This document shows positions 1 through 7,212 of a DNA stretch of 18,438 bases, piece by piece. Each line of letters opens with the position of its first letter. The stretch's first letter is position 1. The DNA lies in the NCBI GenBank assembly GCA_029248825.1, contig JAQWIP010000129.1:1-18438 (forward strand), given 5' to 3'. Below the pieces are notes generated by a model. It worked only from the letters and a program-made list of their open reading frames with translations. It was not told the origin of the DNA and searched no databases. The stretch is from Alphaproteobacteria bacterium (GTDB taxonomy: Bacteria; Pseudomonadota; Alphaproteobacteria; RS24). A program made the translations under genes and the position numbers.

Positions 1-200
1 TGCCAGAAGAAATTTTAAACGCGGGCTATCACTCGGGCGCCACTTACCATCAAAACCAAGCCTTTTTGGCTTCGGTGCGCGGCGAGGCCGAGGTGGTGGT
101 AACCGCCGAAGACGGCCATCGCGCCGTGGCCATGGGCGTGGCGGCACAAATGGCGGCGCACGAAAAACGCCGCGTAGACATGACGGAGCTAGGATTATGA
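1..200 (+). CDS. Gfo/Idh/MocA-family oxidoreductase, C-terminal end (5' truncated by window)
   Basis: This is an open frame from the left edge to a TGA at 198-200, giving 65 residues of C-terminus. Visible segments are YHSGATYHQNQAFLASVRG and a later stretch with EVVVTAEDGHRAVAMG, followed by a helix with AAHEKRR. This layout (a late Gly/Ser-rich loop, then an F-x-x-x-V/I-x-G substrate-domain helix, then an EDG-x-x-A-x-x-x-x-x-A helix) is typical of the end of NAD(P)-dependent sugar or inositol dehydrogenases of the Gfo/Idh/MocA family. The Rossmann domain and the catalytic Lys lie outside the window, so the substrate cannot be inferred. Its stop overlaps the next start as ATGA, so the two genes are probably translationally coupled in one operon with the downstream reductase, monooxygenase and kinase. 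Confidence 0.75.
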   Translation, partial: PEEILNAGYHSGATYHQNQAFLASVRGEAEVVVTAEDGHRAVAMGVAAQMAAHEKRRVDMTELGL

Positions 201-1111
201 ACACAAGCGGTGCAGACGAAAACTTAGTCGATGGCTCGGCGCGCCTATTGGGCGATAAGCCAGTCGGCGCGCTCGGCTTTGGCTGTTGGCGCTTGGTCGG
301 CGACAATGTGGCCGAGGCCACGACCCGCATTGAAACGGAGCTCGAATGCGGCATGACACTCATCGATAATGCCGATGTCTATGGCCTCGATTGGGGCGGC
401 AAAGCCTTTGGCGAAAGCGAGACGCTCTTGGGCAAAGTGCTGGCCGCATCGCCCGAATTGCGCCCGCGCATGGTGCTGGCCAGCAAGGGCAGCATTATCC
501 CCGGCGTGCCATATGCCGCCAATGCCCTTTATTTAAACGCGGCCGTCGATGCCTCTTTGGCGCGCTTGCAGAGCGAGCATATCGACCTCTATCAAATTCA
601 CCGTCCCGACATGTTTACCCATCCAGCCGAGACCGCCGCCGCGCTCGATGGTTTGGTGCAAGCTGGCAAGATTGGCAGGGTAGGCGTGTCGAATTATACC
701 CGCGCGCAGAGCGATGCCTTGCGCCATTTCTTGAAAGCGCCACTGGTTAGCGTGCAGTCGGAATATTCGCTGAACCATTTAGAGCCTTTGCGCGATGGCA
801 CTTTAGACGACTGCATGCGCCACGACACCGCGTTTTTGGCATGGTCGCCGCTTGGCGGGGGCGCCCTTTTGGGACAAGACCTGCCGCCAGCTTTGGGCAA
901 ATTGCTGGACGCTTTGGCCGAGCGCGAAAGCACCGACCGCGCCGGCATCGCCTTGGCATTTGTTTTGGCGCATCCCGCTAAACCTGTGGCATTGCTTGGC
1001 TCGCAATCGGTGGCACGGATGAAAGCGGCGCAAAAGGCCACGCAGCTTACATTGACACGCAGCGACATATACGCCCTGATAGAAGCCGCTGAAGGCGTGC
1101 CCCTTCCCTAA
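197..1111 (+). CDS. aldo/keto reductase, YdhF-type
   Basis: This 304-residue NAD(P)H-dependent aldo/keto reductase has a TIM-barrel fold. The catalytic tetrad is complete: Asp57 and Tyr62 in DNADVYG, Lys97 in LASKGS and His135 in QIHRPD. The IHRPD motif, GRVGVSNYT near 175 and the FLAWSPLGGG segment near 215 resemble the E. coli YdhF branch of the superfamily rather than the aldose reductase branch. The start overlaps the stop of the upstream dehydrogenase (ATGA) and the next gene begins 13 bases after its stop, so it belongs to a tight operon. A related enzyme in the sulfoquinovose monooxygenase pathway (SmoB) reduces 6-oxo-glucose to glucose. Given the monooxygenase next door, a comparable aldehyde or oxo-sugar reductase role is plausible but inferred. 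The family is certain; the substrate is not. Confidence 0.9.
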   Translation: MNTSGADENLVDGSARLLGDKPVGALGFGCWRLVGDNVAEATTRIETELECGMTLIDNADVYGLDWGGKAFGESETLLGKVLAASPELRPRMVLASKGSIIPGVPYAANALYLNAAVDASLARLQSEHIDLYQIHRPDMFTHPAETAAALDGLVQAGKIGRVGVSNYTRAQSDALRHFLKAPLVSVQSEYSLNHLEPLRDGTLDDCMRHDTAFLAWSPLGGGALLGQDLPPALGKLLDALAERESTDRAGIALAFVLAHPAKPVALLGSQSVARMKAAQKATQLTLTRSDIYALIEAAEGVPLP

Positions 1112-1124
1112 TTAAGGATTTCAA

Positions 1125-2219
1125 ATGACCGCCCTGCCTCAAGCCGAAATCAGTTGGTTTTCTGCCCTTTGCGACGATGATTATCAATTTCTCGGCGTCG
1201 AGGATACCAGCCTCAAAGCCAGTTGGCCGCATTGCCGCGATATCGCCCAGACGGCAGATAAAAACGGCTTTGACAATATTTTGCTGCCCTCCGGCTATAG
1301 TTTGGGCATGGATAGTATTGCTTTCGCGGGCGGCATTGCCCCGCTGCTGGAGCAAATGCGCTTGCTGGTCGCTGTGCGCTGCGGCGAAATGTGGGTGCCG
1401 CAATTGGCGCGCCAACTCGCCACGCTCGACCAAATGCTGAACGGACGGTTGACGATAAATATTATTTCCTCCGACCTGCCCGGCCAAACGTTAGACGGGG
1501 GCCCGCGCTATCAACGCACCCGCGAGACTATGCAAGCCTTGCGCCAATTTTTGAACGGCCAAGCCGTGAAAATGGATGGCGAGTTCGTCAAACTCGATTT
1601 AGACCCCCCGCGTATGGGAACGGTGTCGGGCAAAAGCCCGCCGTTTTATTTCGGCGGTCTGTCGCCGCCAGCTTGCGATGTGGCGGCGGCTGAAGCGGAT
1701 GTGTTTCTCATGTGGCCAGACACGATGGACAAAGTAAAAGCCGTGTTGGACGACATGAAAGCGCGCGCCGAAGGCTATCATCGGACGTTGAAATATGGCT
1801 ATCGCGCGCATGTGATTGTGCGCGAAACCGAGGCCGAAGCGCGCGAGGCCGCCGACTTATTGATCAGCCGCCTCGACGATAAAATTGGCGAAGACATCCG
1901 CAATCGTTCGCTCGATAGCGCCTCTGTGGGCGTGCGCCGCCAAGCCGAAATGCGCGAGGCGGCCAATGCCTCGGGCAGCGGCGATTATGTCGAGGACAAT
2001 CTGTGGACGGGCGTGGGGCGCGCGCGCTCGGGCTGTGGCGCGGCCATTGTCGGCGACCCCGACCAAGTCTTGGCCAAGCTCAATGCCTATCGCGAACTGG
2101 GCATTGAAAGTTTTATTCTGTCGGGCTATCCGCACCGCGACGAATGCGATTTATTCGCCAAATATGTTTTGCCGCAAATCAATCACGGCCCCTTAAGTTT
2201 CGAGCCATCGGAGGGCTAA
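1125..2219 (+). CDS. LLM-class flavin-dependent monooxygenase, SsuD/SmoC-like
   Basis: This 364-residue bacterial luciferase-like FMNH2-dependent monooxygenase is closest in layout to alkanesulfonate monooxygenase SsuD. Recognisable blocks are an N-terminal strand with FLGVEDT, RQLATLDQMLNGR near 97-108, FYFGGLSPPA near 174-183, YRAHVIVRET at 226-235, NLWTGVG near 292-298 and SGYPH at 333-337. The residues that line the sulfonate pocket in SsuD and in sulfoquinovose monooxygenase have counterparts here: Trp197, Arg227, His229 and His337. The SsuD position Cys54 appears not to be Cys (local sequence PSGYSLGMDS). The enzyme needs reduced flavin from a partner reductase, which is not seen in the window. 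Its stop TAA is followed immediately by the kinase ATG. The likely reaction is oxygenolytic C-S cleavage releasing sulfite and an aldehyde. The substrate (alkanesulfonate or sulfosugar) is inferred from the neighbours. Confidence 0.85.
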   Translation: MTALPQAEISWFSALCDDDYQFLGVEDTSLKASWPHCRDIAQTADKNGFDNILLPSGYSLGMDSIAFAGGIAPLLEQMRLLVAVRCGEMWVPQLARQLATLDQMLNGRLTINIISSDLPGQTLDGGPRYQRTRETMQALRQFLNGQAVKMDGEFVKLDLDPPRMGTVSGKSPPFYFGGLSPPACDVAAAEADVFLMWPDTMDKVKAVLDDMKARAEGYHRTLKYGYRAHVIVRETEAEAREAADLLISRLDDKIGEDIRNRSLDSASVGVRRQAEMREAANASGSGDYVEDNLWTGVGRARSGCGAAIVGDPDQVLAKLNAYRELGIESFILSGYPHRDECDLFAKYVLPQINHGPLSFEPSEG

Positions 2220-3113
2220 ATGCGATTTGGATTAGACCTCGGCGGCACGAAAATGGAAGCCATTGTGATGGATGGCGCAGGCGAGATACGCTGGCGCCAA
2301 CGCGCCCCGACCCCGGCCGAAGACTATCCCAACATCGTGCAAACCATCGCGGAACTGGTGGAGGCAGGCGAAGCCGCCATCGGCGCGCGCGTCAGCGTCG
2401 GTATTGGGATGCCCGGCTCGCTGTCGCCCAAGACGGGTCTGGTGCGCAATTCCAACACCCAAAGCTTGAACGGCCAACCCTTGCGCCAAGACTTAGAAGC
2501 CCGCTTGGCTCGCGAGGTGCGACTGGCCAATGATGCCAATTGCTTCGCCCTATCCGAGGCCGCCGATGGCGCCGGACAAGGCGCGCAATCGGTCTTTGGG
2601 GTCATTTTAGGCACTGGCTGTGGCGGCGGTTTAGTTATCTCGGGCGCGCTTCAAAACGGCGTTAATGGCGTCGGCGGCGAATGGGGGCATAACCCTTTGG
2701 CGGCGCCCACACAAGAAGAAGTGCCGGGCCCGGCGTGCTATTGCGGCCGCTATGGCTGCAATGAAGTTTGGTTGTCGGGCTCTGGTTTTGCGCGCGACCA
2801 TAATCAAGTAACCGGACAAAATCTGACCAGCGAGCAAATTATCGCCAGCGACAGCCGCGAAGCGCAAGCCAGTTTCGAGCGTCTGTGCGATCGGCTGGCG
2901 CGCGCCTTGGGCGCGGTGATTAACTTGCTGGACCCCGAGACGATTGTCTTGGGCGGCGGGCTATCGAATGTCGATGCGCTATACCAAAGATTGCCGCAAA
3001 TCTGGGATGCGTATATATTCTCAGATGTGATTGAAACGAAACTGCTGAAAAACCAGCATGGCGACAGCAGCGGCGTAAGAGGGGCGGCTTGGCTTTGGCC
3101 GAATAAAGCGTAA
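2220..3113 (+). CDS. mak: ROK-family sugar kinase, fructokinase (Mak-like)
   Basis: This 297-residue cytoplasmic ATP-dependent sugar kinase belongs to the ROK family. The N-terminus MRFGLDLGGTK is the phosphate-binding motif, Asp105 in ANDANC is the catalytic base, ILGTGCGGG (129-137) is the second ATP loop, and His157, Cys173, Cys175 and Cys180 form the ROK zinc site. The end, HGDSSGVRGAAWLWP, closely matches what I recall of E. coli fructokinase Mak, which supports this subgroup over NagK or Glk. Related ROK kinases also take glucose or mannose, so fructose specificity is not proven. The start codon directly abuts the monooxygenase stop, so translation is very likely coupled. In this operon it would phosphorylate whatever hexose the upstream enzymes release. 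Confidence 0.9.
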   Translation: MRFGLDLGGTKMEAIVMDGAGEIRWRQRAPTPAEDYPNIVQTIAELVEAGEAAIGARVSVGIGMPGSLSPKTGLVRNSNTQSLNGQPLRQDLEARLAREVRLANDANCFALSEAADGAGQGAQSVFGVILGTGCGGGLVISGALQNGVNGVGGEWGHNPLAAPTQEEVPGPACYCGRYGCNEVWLSGSGFARDHNQVTGQNLTSEQIIASDSREAQASFERLCDRLARALGAVINLLDPETIVLGGGLSNVDALYQRLPQIWDAYIFSDVIETKLLKNQHGDSSGVRGAAWLWPNKA

Positions 3114-3152
3114 ACCGATTTCGCCAAAACCGAACCCTGAGGACGAGAGATT

Positions 3153-3557
3153 ATGTTTGAAGAAATTCTGCCAAGTGCCGCTTATGAAGCGCTGAAAAAA
3201 GATGCCGATGCGCAGCTTATCGACTGTCGCTCGATGGCCGAATGGAACCTCATCGGCACGCCTGATTTAAGCCCCATCGACAAGCAAGTGGCTTGCCTCG
3301 AATGGCAGAGCGTCGACGGCCAGCGGAACGAAAGTTTCTGCGATAAAATCAGCGAGCATATCGACAAAGAAACGGCGATTTACATTATCTGCCGCTCTGG
3401 CGCGCGCTCAGCCGCGGCCTGCCAAGCCTTGGCCGCCGCAGGGTTTACCACTCTGTTTAACGTGAGCGGCGGCTTTGAAGGCAATACAGATGCCCAAGGC
3501 CACCGCGCCACCCAAGAGGGCTGGAAATTCGAAGGACTTCCCTGGCGTCAGCCCTAA
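3153..3557 (+). CDS. single-domain rhodanese-like sulfurtransferase
   Basis: This 134-residue cytoplasmic rhodanese-fold protein has no signal peptide. The N-terminal strand carries LIDCRS followed by EW (22-31), the classical D-x-R-x-x-x-E/W signature. The active-site loop is CRSGARS, with catalytic Cys80, and a GGFEGN motif follows near 111-116. The inserted segment with DLSPID and LEWQ and the C-terminal WK-EGLPW are common in short rhodaneses of alphaproteobacteria. It would carry sulfane sulfur as a Cys persulfide. It starts 39 bases after the kinase with GAGGA nine bases before the ATG, so it may share the operon transcript or have its own weak promoter. A link to sulfur released by the upstream monooxygenase is attractive but unproven. 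It converges with the acyl-CoA synthetase gene 40 bases downstream. Confidence 0.9.
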   Translation: MFEEILPSAAYEALKKDADAQLIDCRSMAEWNLIGTPDLSPIDKQVACLEWQSVDGQRNESFCDKISEHIDKETAIYIICRSGARSAAACQALAAAGFTTLFNVSGGFEGNTDAQGHRATQEGWKFEGLPWRQP

Positions 3558-3571
3558 AGGGGAGGCGCCAG
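3542..3571. terminator. GC-rich hairpin between convergent genes (possible terminator)
   Basis: CTGGCG at 3542-3547 pairs with CGCCAG at 3566-3571. Inside it T3548/G3565 and C3549/G3564 extend the arm, and CCC (3552-3554) can pair with GGG (3560-3562). The hairpin covers the rhodanese stop codon and sits at the rhodanese/acyl-CoA synthetase convergence. Neither strand shows a T-run after it, so a canonical intrinsic terminator is doubtful. Confidence 0.3.
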
Positions 3572-3597
3572 CCATAAGTAAGAAAAGAGATACCGAC

Positions 3598-5427
3598 TTA
3601 AAGTCGAATATCCCCTTTATCCACTTGCGCTTGCAAATCGGCTGTCATCGGCACGGCACTGTCGCCATCGCGCGCCAGAAGATATAAATCACCTTCCACT
3701 TCCGCGACCGAATAGGCGGCGTTTTTCAGTTTCGATTTCTGAAACTTAAACGTGCCAGTCACATCGACTTTCTGGCCAATGCGCAAGAACCTTGGCACGG
3801 CATAGGCCGGCAGATTTTCCCGCATATGTTTGGCCAAACCATCGAGGTCCAGCTTGCCGTCTTGTTTTTGCGTTAAATACAACATGCCACAACGGCCATC
3901 GCGGCCCGGCACGGTGACGCCGTAAACCACAGCATCTTCAATCTCTGGCCATTTCATAATCACGCTCTCGACTTCCGTCGTCGCAACATTCTCGCCTTGC
4001 CAGCGGAATGTGTCGCCAATGCGGTCGCCGAATTGAATGTGACCGTGTTTTTGCAAGACCACCAAATCGCCCGAGTTAAACCACTCATCGCCTTTCTCGA
4101 AGACATCGCGCAGAATTTTCTTTTCGCTGGCTTGCGCATCCGTATAGCCATCGAACGGGTTCTGCTCGTCAATGCGCACAATCAAAAGTCCGGTATTGCC
4201 GGGCTTTACTTTTTGCAAAAACGCATCGGCGTCGGCTGTCGGCATGTCGGCGTCCACATCATAGCCGACCACTTCCCAAGCCTTGCCGTAGCTCGGCGAC
4301 CAACCAACGGTTTTGTCGAAATTGAAAATATTCACAAACCCCGTATTGCCTTCCGAGGCGCCATAAAATTCATGGACGCGCGCAATGCCGAAGCGCTCCT
4401 TAAATTCCATCCAAATATCGGGACGCAAACCATTGCCCAAAACTTTTTCAATGCCATGGTCTTTATCGTTCGCCTTCTCGGGTTGCGCCAAAAGATAGCG
4501 CAAGAGTTCGCCGATATAGATAAACGCTGTGGCGTTAAATTTGCGGCAATCGTCGAAGAAATTACTGGCCGAGAACTTGCGGCGCATGGCCAAAGTCGCC
4601 CCGCCTGCCAAACACGAGCCAAGCCCCACCACCAAAGCGTTGGAATGGTAAAAAGGCAGCGAGCAGTAATAGGTATCTTTCGGCGTCAGCGTCATCACAT
4701 TGACCCCGAATTGCATGCCTGCGCGGAAAATTTTCATATGCGTGGTGATACTGGCTTTCGGCAAACCCGTGGTGCCAGAGGTGAAAATATAATAGGTCTG
4801 GGTTCCCAAAGTCAGCACTTGGTCTGGCACGATATTATGGCTCGGTTGAGCCGAAACTGGCGCCATCATCTCTTCATACCCAGCGGCGGCTGTCTTATTG
4901 TCGCCATCGCCAATATACAAAAGCTTGCCCGCATGATTGGCTTCCAGCACATCGGCAACGCTTTCCATATTGGCCATACATTCCGAGCCGACAATGACCA
5001 AAGAAGGCTCGATGAGGCGCAGACTATGCGCCAAAGCTTCATGGGTTTGACCCGTGTTAACCATGCCCGCCACAGCGCCCAGCTTCAGGCAGCCGAGAAC
5101 GCTAAACAGCAGCTCGGGTCGGTTTTCGACGTTAATCGCAATGCGGTCGCCATATTTAATGCCGCGCGCGCGATAATAATGCGCCGCTTGGTTGGCCTTG
5201 GCATTTAGCTCTGCCCAGCTGAAACGCTGGTCTTCAAACAGCAGCGCCGTATCGTCGGGGCGTTCGGCTGCATGGCGTTCTAGAAATTCCACCATCGATA
5301 TCTCATCGCCAGGGCGCGAGCTTATCAAAGTCTTTAAATTAGCAATCGCGCCTTTGCGACTTAAGAATTTCAGCAAGCGGAAAATATATTTTCCCGTGGT
5401 AATTTTTTGCTCTTTAAACGCCATCAT
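3598..5427 (-). CDS. long-chain acyl-CoA synthetase, FATP (fatty acid transport protein) type
   Basis: This 609-residue member of the ANL adenylating superfamily converts a long- or very-long-chain fatty acid, ATP and CoA to acyl-CoA. The AMP-binding loop YIFTSGTTGLPKA lies at 213-225. FYGASEGN at 354-361 and GDTFRWQGENVATTEVE at 471-487 are the signature blocks of the FATP/FadD6 branch, distinct from the second synthetase of this window. The basic, aromatic N-terminus (KYIFRLLKFL, residues 13-22) may form an amphipathic membrane-contact helix. Two ATGs are adjacent at 5427 and 5424. AGGGAG lies three bases before the first and six before the second, so the second may be the one used. It follows the GST gene by 17 bases on the same strand and is probably cotranscribed with it. 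It converges with the rhodanese gene. Confidence 0.92.
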   Translation of the reverse strand: MMAFKEQKITTGKYIFRLLKFLSRKGAIANLKTLISSRPGDEISMVEFLERHAAERPDDTALLFEDQRFSWAELNAKANQAAHYYRARGIKYGDRIAINVENRPELLFSVLGCLKLGAVAGMVNTGQTHEALAHSLRLIEPSLVIVGSECMANMESVADVLEANHAGKLLYIGDGDNKTAAAGYEEMMAPVSAQPSHNIVPDQVLTLGTQTYYIFTSGTTGLPKASITTHMKIFRAGMQFGVNVMTLTPKDTYYCSLPFYHSNALVVGLGSCLAGGATLAMRRKFSASNFFDDCRKFNATAFIYIGELLRYLLAQPEKANDKDHGIEKVLGNGLRPDIWMEFKERFGIARVHEFYGASEGNTGFVNIFNFDKTVGWSPSYGKAWEVVGYDVDADMPTADADAFLQKVKPGNTGLLIVRIDEQNPFDGYTDAQASEKKILRDVFEKGDEWFNSGDLVVLQKHGHIQFGDRIGDTFRWQGENVATTEVESVIMKWPEIEDAVVYGVTVPGRDGRCGMLYLTQKQDGKLDLDGLAKHMRENLPAYAVPRFLRIGQKVDVTGTFKFQKSKLKNAAYSVAEVEGDLYLLARDGDSAVPMTADLQAQVDKGDIRL

Positions 5428-5444
5428 CTACTCCCTGACAGTCT

Positions 5445-6059
5445 TTACATTTCAAATTCAAAAGCTTTTTTCAACGCCGGACGCGCTTGCAGTCGGGCGG
5501 AATAAGCTTTCAGATTAGGATGATCCTCGCTGACAATCCCCATACGCTCGGCCATCATAATCGAATGCCCCAGCATGGTATCGGCGGCGCTAAACTCGCC
5601 GGCCAAATAATCTTTGCCGTGCAAGGCGTCTTCAACCGGCTGCAAGGCGCGCGCCAGCAAGCGCTGCGCTTGCCCCAAAACCGTCGCGTCGCGGCGCTCT
5701 TCGGGCAGTAAAATCGTATGCACGACAATCGTGTTGATGGGCGGCATCACCATGCCTTCGCAATAGTGAAACCATTGTAAATAATCGGGAAAATTTGGCG
5801 CATCGGCGGCCGGTTTCAGCCCGCCATTTTTATGCCGCTCGAGAATATACTCGGCAATCGCACCACTTTCGTAAATCATCACATCGCCATCTTCCAAAAC
5901 CGGAATGCGCCCCAAGGGGTGGCGCGCTTTATGGTCGTCAGATTTTAAGTCTTTGGGATGAAAATCCATCCGGTTCAGCTCATAGTCCAGACCCAATTCT
6001 TCCAGCAGCCATAGCGACCGCACGGCGCGCGAGTTGGGGGCAAAATGCAAAGTCAACAT
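5445..6059 (-). CDS. glutathione S-transferase family protein
   Basis: This is a 204-residue cytosolic GST. The thioredoxin-fold domain covers about residues 1-80: the first strand and loop carry HFAPNSRAVRS, with Ser10 the likely glutathione-activating residue, then cis-Pro53 in GRIPVLEDG, then the gamma-Glu-binding ES pair at 64-65. An all-helical domain follows, including the DYLAGEFSAADTMLG capping motif. I set the start at 6059 because GGAGGA lies seven bases upstream and the thioredoxin fold begins right at this Met. The frame opens 30 codons further up, but that extension has no family similarity. The gene lies 104 bases after the AlkB gene and 17 bases before the FATP-type synthetase. 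The substrate is unknown; it would conjugate or isomerise electrophiles with glutathione. Confidence 0.9.
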   Translation of the reverse strand: MLTLHFAPNSRAVRSLWLLEELGLDYELNRMDFHPKDLKSDDHKARHPLGRIPVLEDGDVMIYESGAIAEYILERHKNGGLKPAADAPNFPDYLQWFHYCEGMVMPPINTIVVHTILLPEERRDATVLGQAQRLLARALQPVEDALHGKDYLAGEFSAADTMLGHSIMMAERMGIVSEDHPNLKAYSARLQARPALKKAFEFEM

Positions 6060-6163
6060 CGGTATTTCCTCCGTTTTTAGCAGGTTATTCGGCTCAGACT
6101 GTGCCACTGCCTCGCCAGAAAGTCTATAGAAACCGCGCCAAAATCCCAATAAATCGAGACGCC

Positions 6164-6766
6164 TTAAGCGGCATAAGCACGAAACGTCAGATTGATACGC
6201 TGCCCCTTCACCCGCCGCATGGGCGGCAGGCTATGCTGCCAATGCTCTTGGGTCGGAGGGCGCATAATCAGCAGACTGCCATGCCCCAATTCGACTTCGC
6301 ATTTTTGCTTATCCTGCTTATGGCGGAACAAAAACCGACGCGGCTCGCCCAAAGACAGCGAGGCAATGGCGCCCCTCGGGTTCAGCTCTTTTTCATCGTC
6401 GCTATGCCACGCCATGCCCTCTTCGCCCGAGTGATAGAGGTTTAACAAACAGCAGTTGAACGTGGCTTGGCTGGCGGCTTCGACGCGCGCTTTAAGCTCG
6501 GCCAAGGCGGGCGTCCACGGCGCGGCAATTTTGGTGTTATGCGAATAAGTATAGCGATACGGCGCATCGCCATGCCAGGCCACGGCGCGCTTGGTGACAA
6601 TATCGCGGCCATAGAGTTTCACGCGGTCGCGTTGCCAATCAATCTCATCTTGCAACCGCTGATAAAACCCATCCGCCTCGCTGCCCCCCAAAAGGCTCTC
6701 GACATAGCGGCAGTCGCCGTCGCGCGGCAGCAGGTTTGGCGATATTGGGTCGGCGAATAAATCCAT
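6164..6766 (-). CDS. alkB: AlkB-type 2-oxoglutarate/Fe(II) dioxygenase
   Basis: This 200-residue protein resembles the short bacterial AlkB group related to eukaryotic ALKBH2/3. The iron ligands are His121 and Asp123 in WHSDDE and His178 in HWQHSLP. Arg190 and Arg196 in GQRINLTFR are the 2-oxoglutarate-binding and substrate-side arginines. NLYHSGEEGMAWHSD (109-123) is the usual block before the ligands. Known members remove methyl groups from 1-methyladenine and 3-methylcytosine in DNA or RNA by oxidative demethylation. The start ATG shares its A with the TAA of the upstream membrane-protein gene (TAATG), and no Shine-Dalgarno sequence is visible, so translation probably depends on coupling. 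No Ada regulator or adaptive-response partner is nearby. Confidence 0.93.
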   Translation of the reverse strand: MDLFADPISPNLLPRDGDCRYVESLLGGSEADGFYQRLQDEIDWQRDRVKLYGRDIVTKRAVAWHGDAPYRYTYSHNTKIAAPWTPALAELKARVEAASQATFNCCLLNLYHSGEEGMAWHSDDEKELNPRGAIASLSLGEPRRFLFRHKQDKQKCEVELGHGSLLIMRPPTQEHWQHSLPPMRRVKGQRINLTFRAYAA

Positions 6767-7197
6767 TAGTCAGATTTAGCGCGCGCCCCATAAATAGCAA
6801 TCACGCTCAGGGCCAAAAGGCCAGCCGCGGCATAAATCCCGGGCGGCGTGTGGCCCGTATTGGTTGGCTTGACCAGCACGCCCAAGATAATCAGCGATTT
6901 TTCGAGACATAAAAGAGATAGGATAGGCAAAGTGAAATTGCGATAGCGCAAAGCCACCAGAGCCAAAACACTGCCCCAAGCGATTTGCGTCGCGCCCACC
7001 CAAGCGGCCAAGCCAATCATCAGCAAGCCGCCTTCATGCGCCAAATTAAGATTGGCAATCACGCCAAGCCCGCTGTCGGGCAAAATAACGTGCAAGGCTC
7101 CGCCGATGAGGCTCTGAAGACTGCCCAGCCCCAAAACATAGGGCGCCCAGCTGGCCCCTGTATATTGATCATTGGTGGTTTCCGGTAAAAAAGCCAT
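6766..7197 (-). CDS. small membrane protein, four predicted helices, unknown function
   Basis: This is a 143-residue hydrophobic protein that I do not recognise. Four membrane-spanning segments can be seen at about residues 19-39, 56-83, 90-109 and 121-138, joined by short polar loops. The loop between the first two helices includes NLNLAHEGG and the third loop includes PTNTGHTPPG. The C-terminus ARAKSD is charged and probably cytoplasmic. I prefer the ATG at 7197 because AGGAG lies eight bases upstream. A GTG two codons earlier (7203) is also possible but would leave only two bases after AGGAG. The stop overlaps the AlkB start by one base, and the SDR-fold gene ends 15 bases upstream, so the three form a compact transcript. 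No function is proposed. Confidence 0.75.
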   Translation of the reverse strand: MAFLPETTNDQYTGASWAPYVLGLGSLQSLIGGALHVILPDSGLGVIANLNLAHEGGLLMIGLAAWVGATQIAWGSVLALVALRYRNFTLPILSLLCLEKSLIILGVLVKPTNTGHTPPGIYAAAGLLALSVIAIYGARAKSD

Positions 7198-7212
7198 TTC
7201 CACTTCTCCTTT

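Noticed and set aside
3997..5208. A 403-codon plus-strand open frame opposite the FATP-type synthetase.
   Set aside because: It is a complement-strand shadow of a strong gene with all ANL motifs. Its translation is rich in His, Arg and Gln and shows no domain.
6060..6149. N-terminal 30-residue extension of the glutathione S-transferase.
   Set aside because: The extension has no family similarity, and GGAGGA is ideally placed before the internal ATG at 6059.
6060..6163. Sigma-70 promoter for the GST gene (TTGGGA with TATAGA on the minus strand).
   Set aside because: The spacer is only 15 bases and the -35 match is poor, so I could not support it as a feature.
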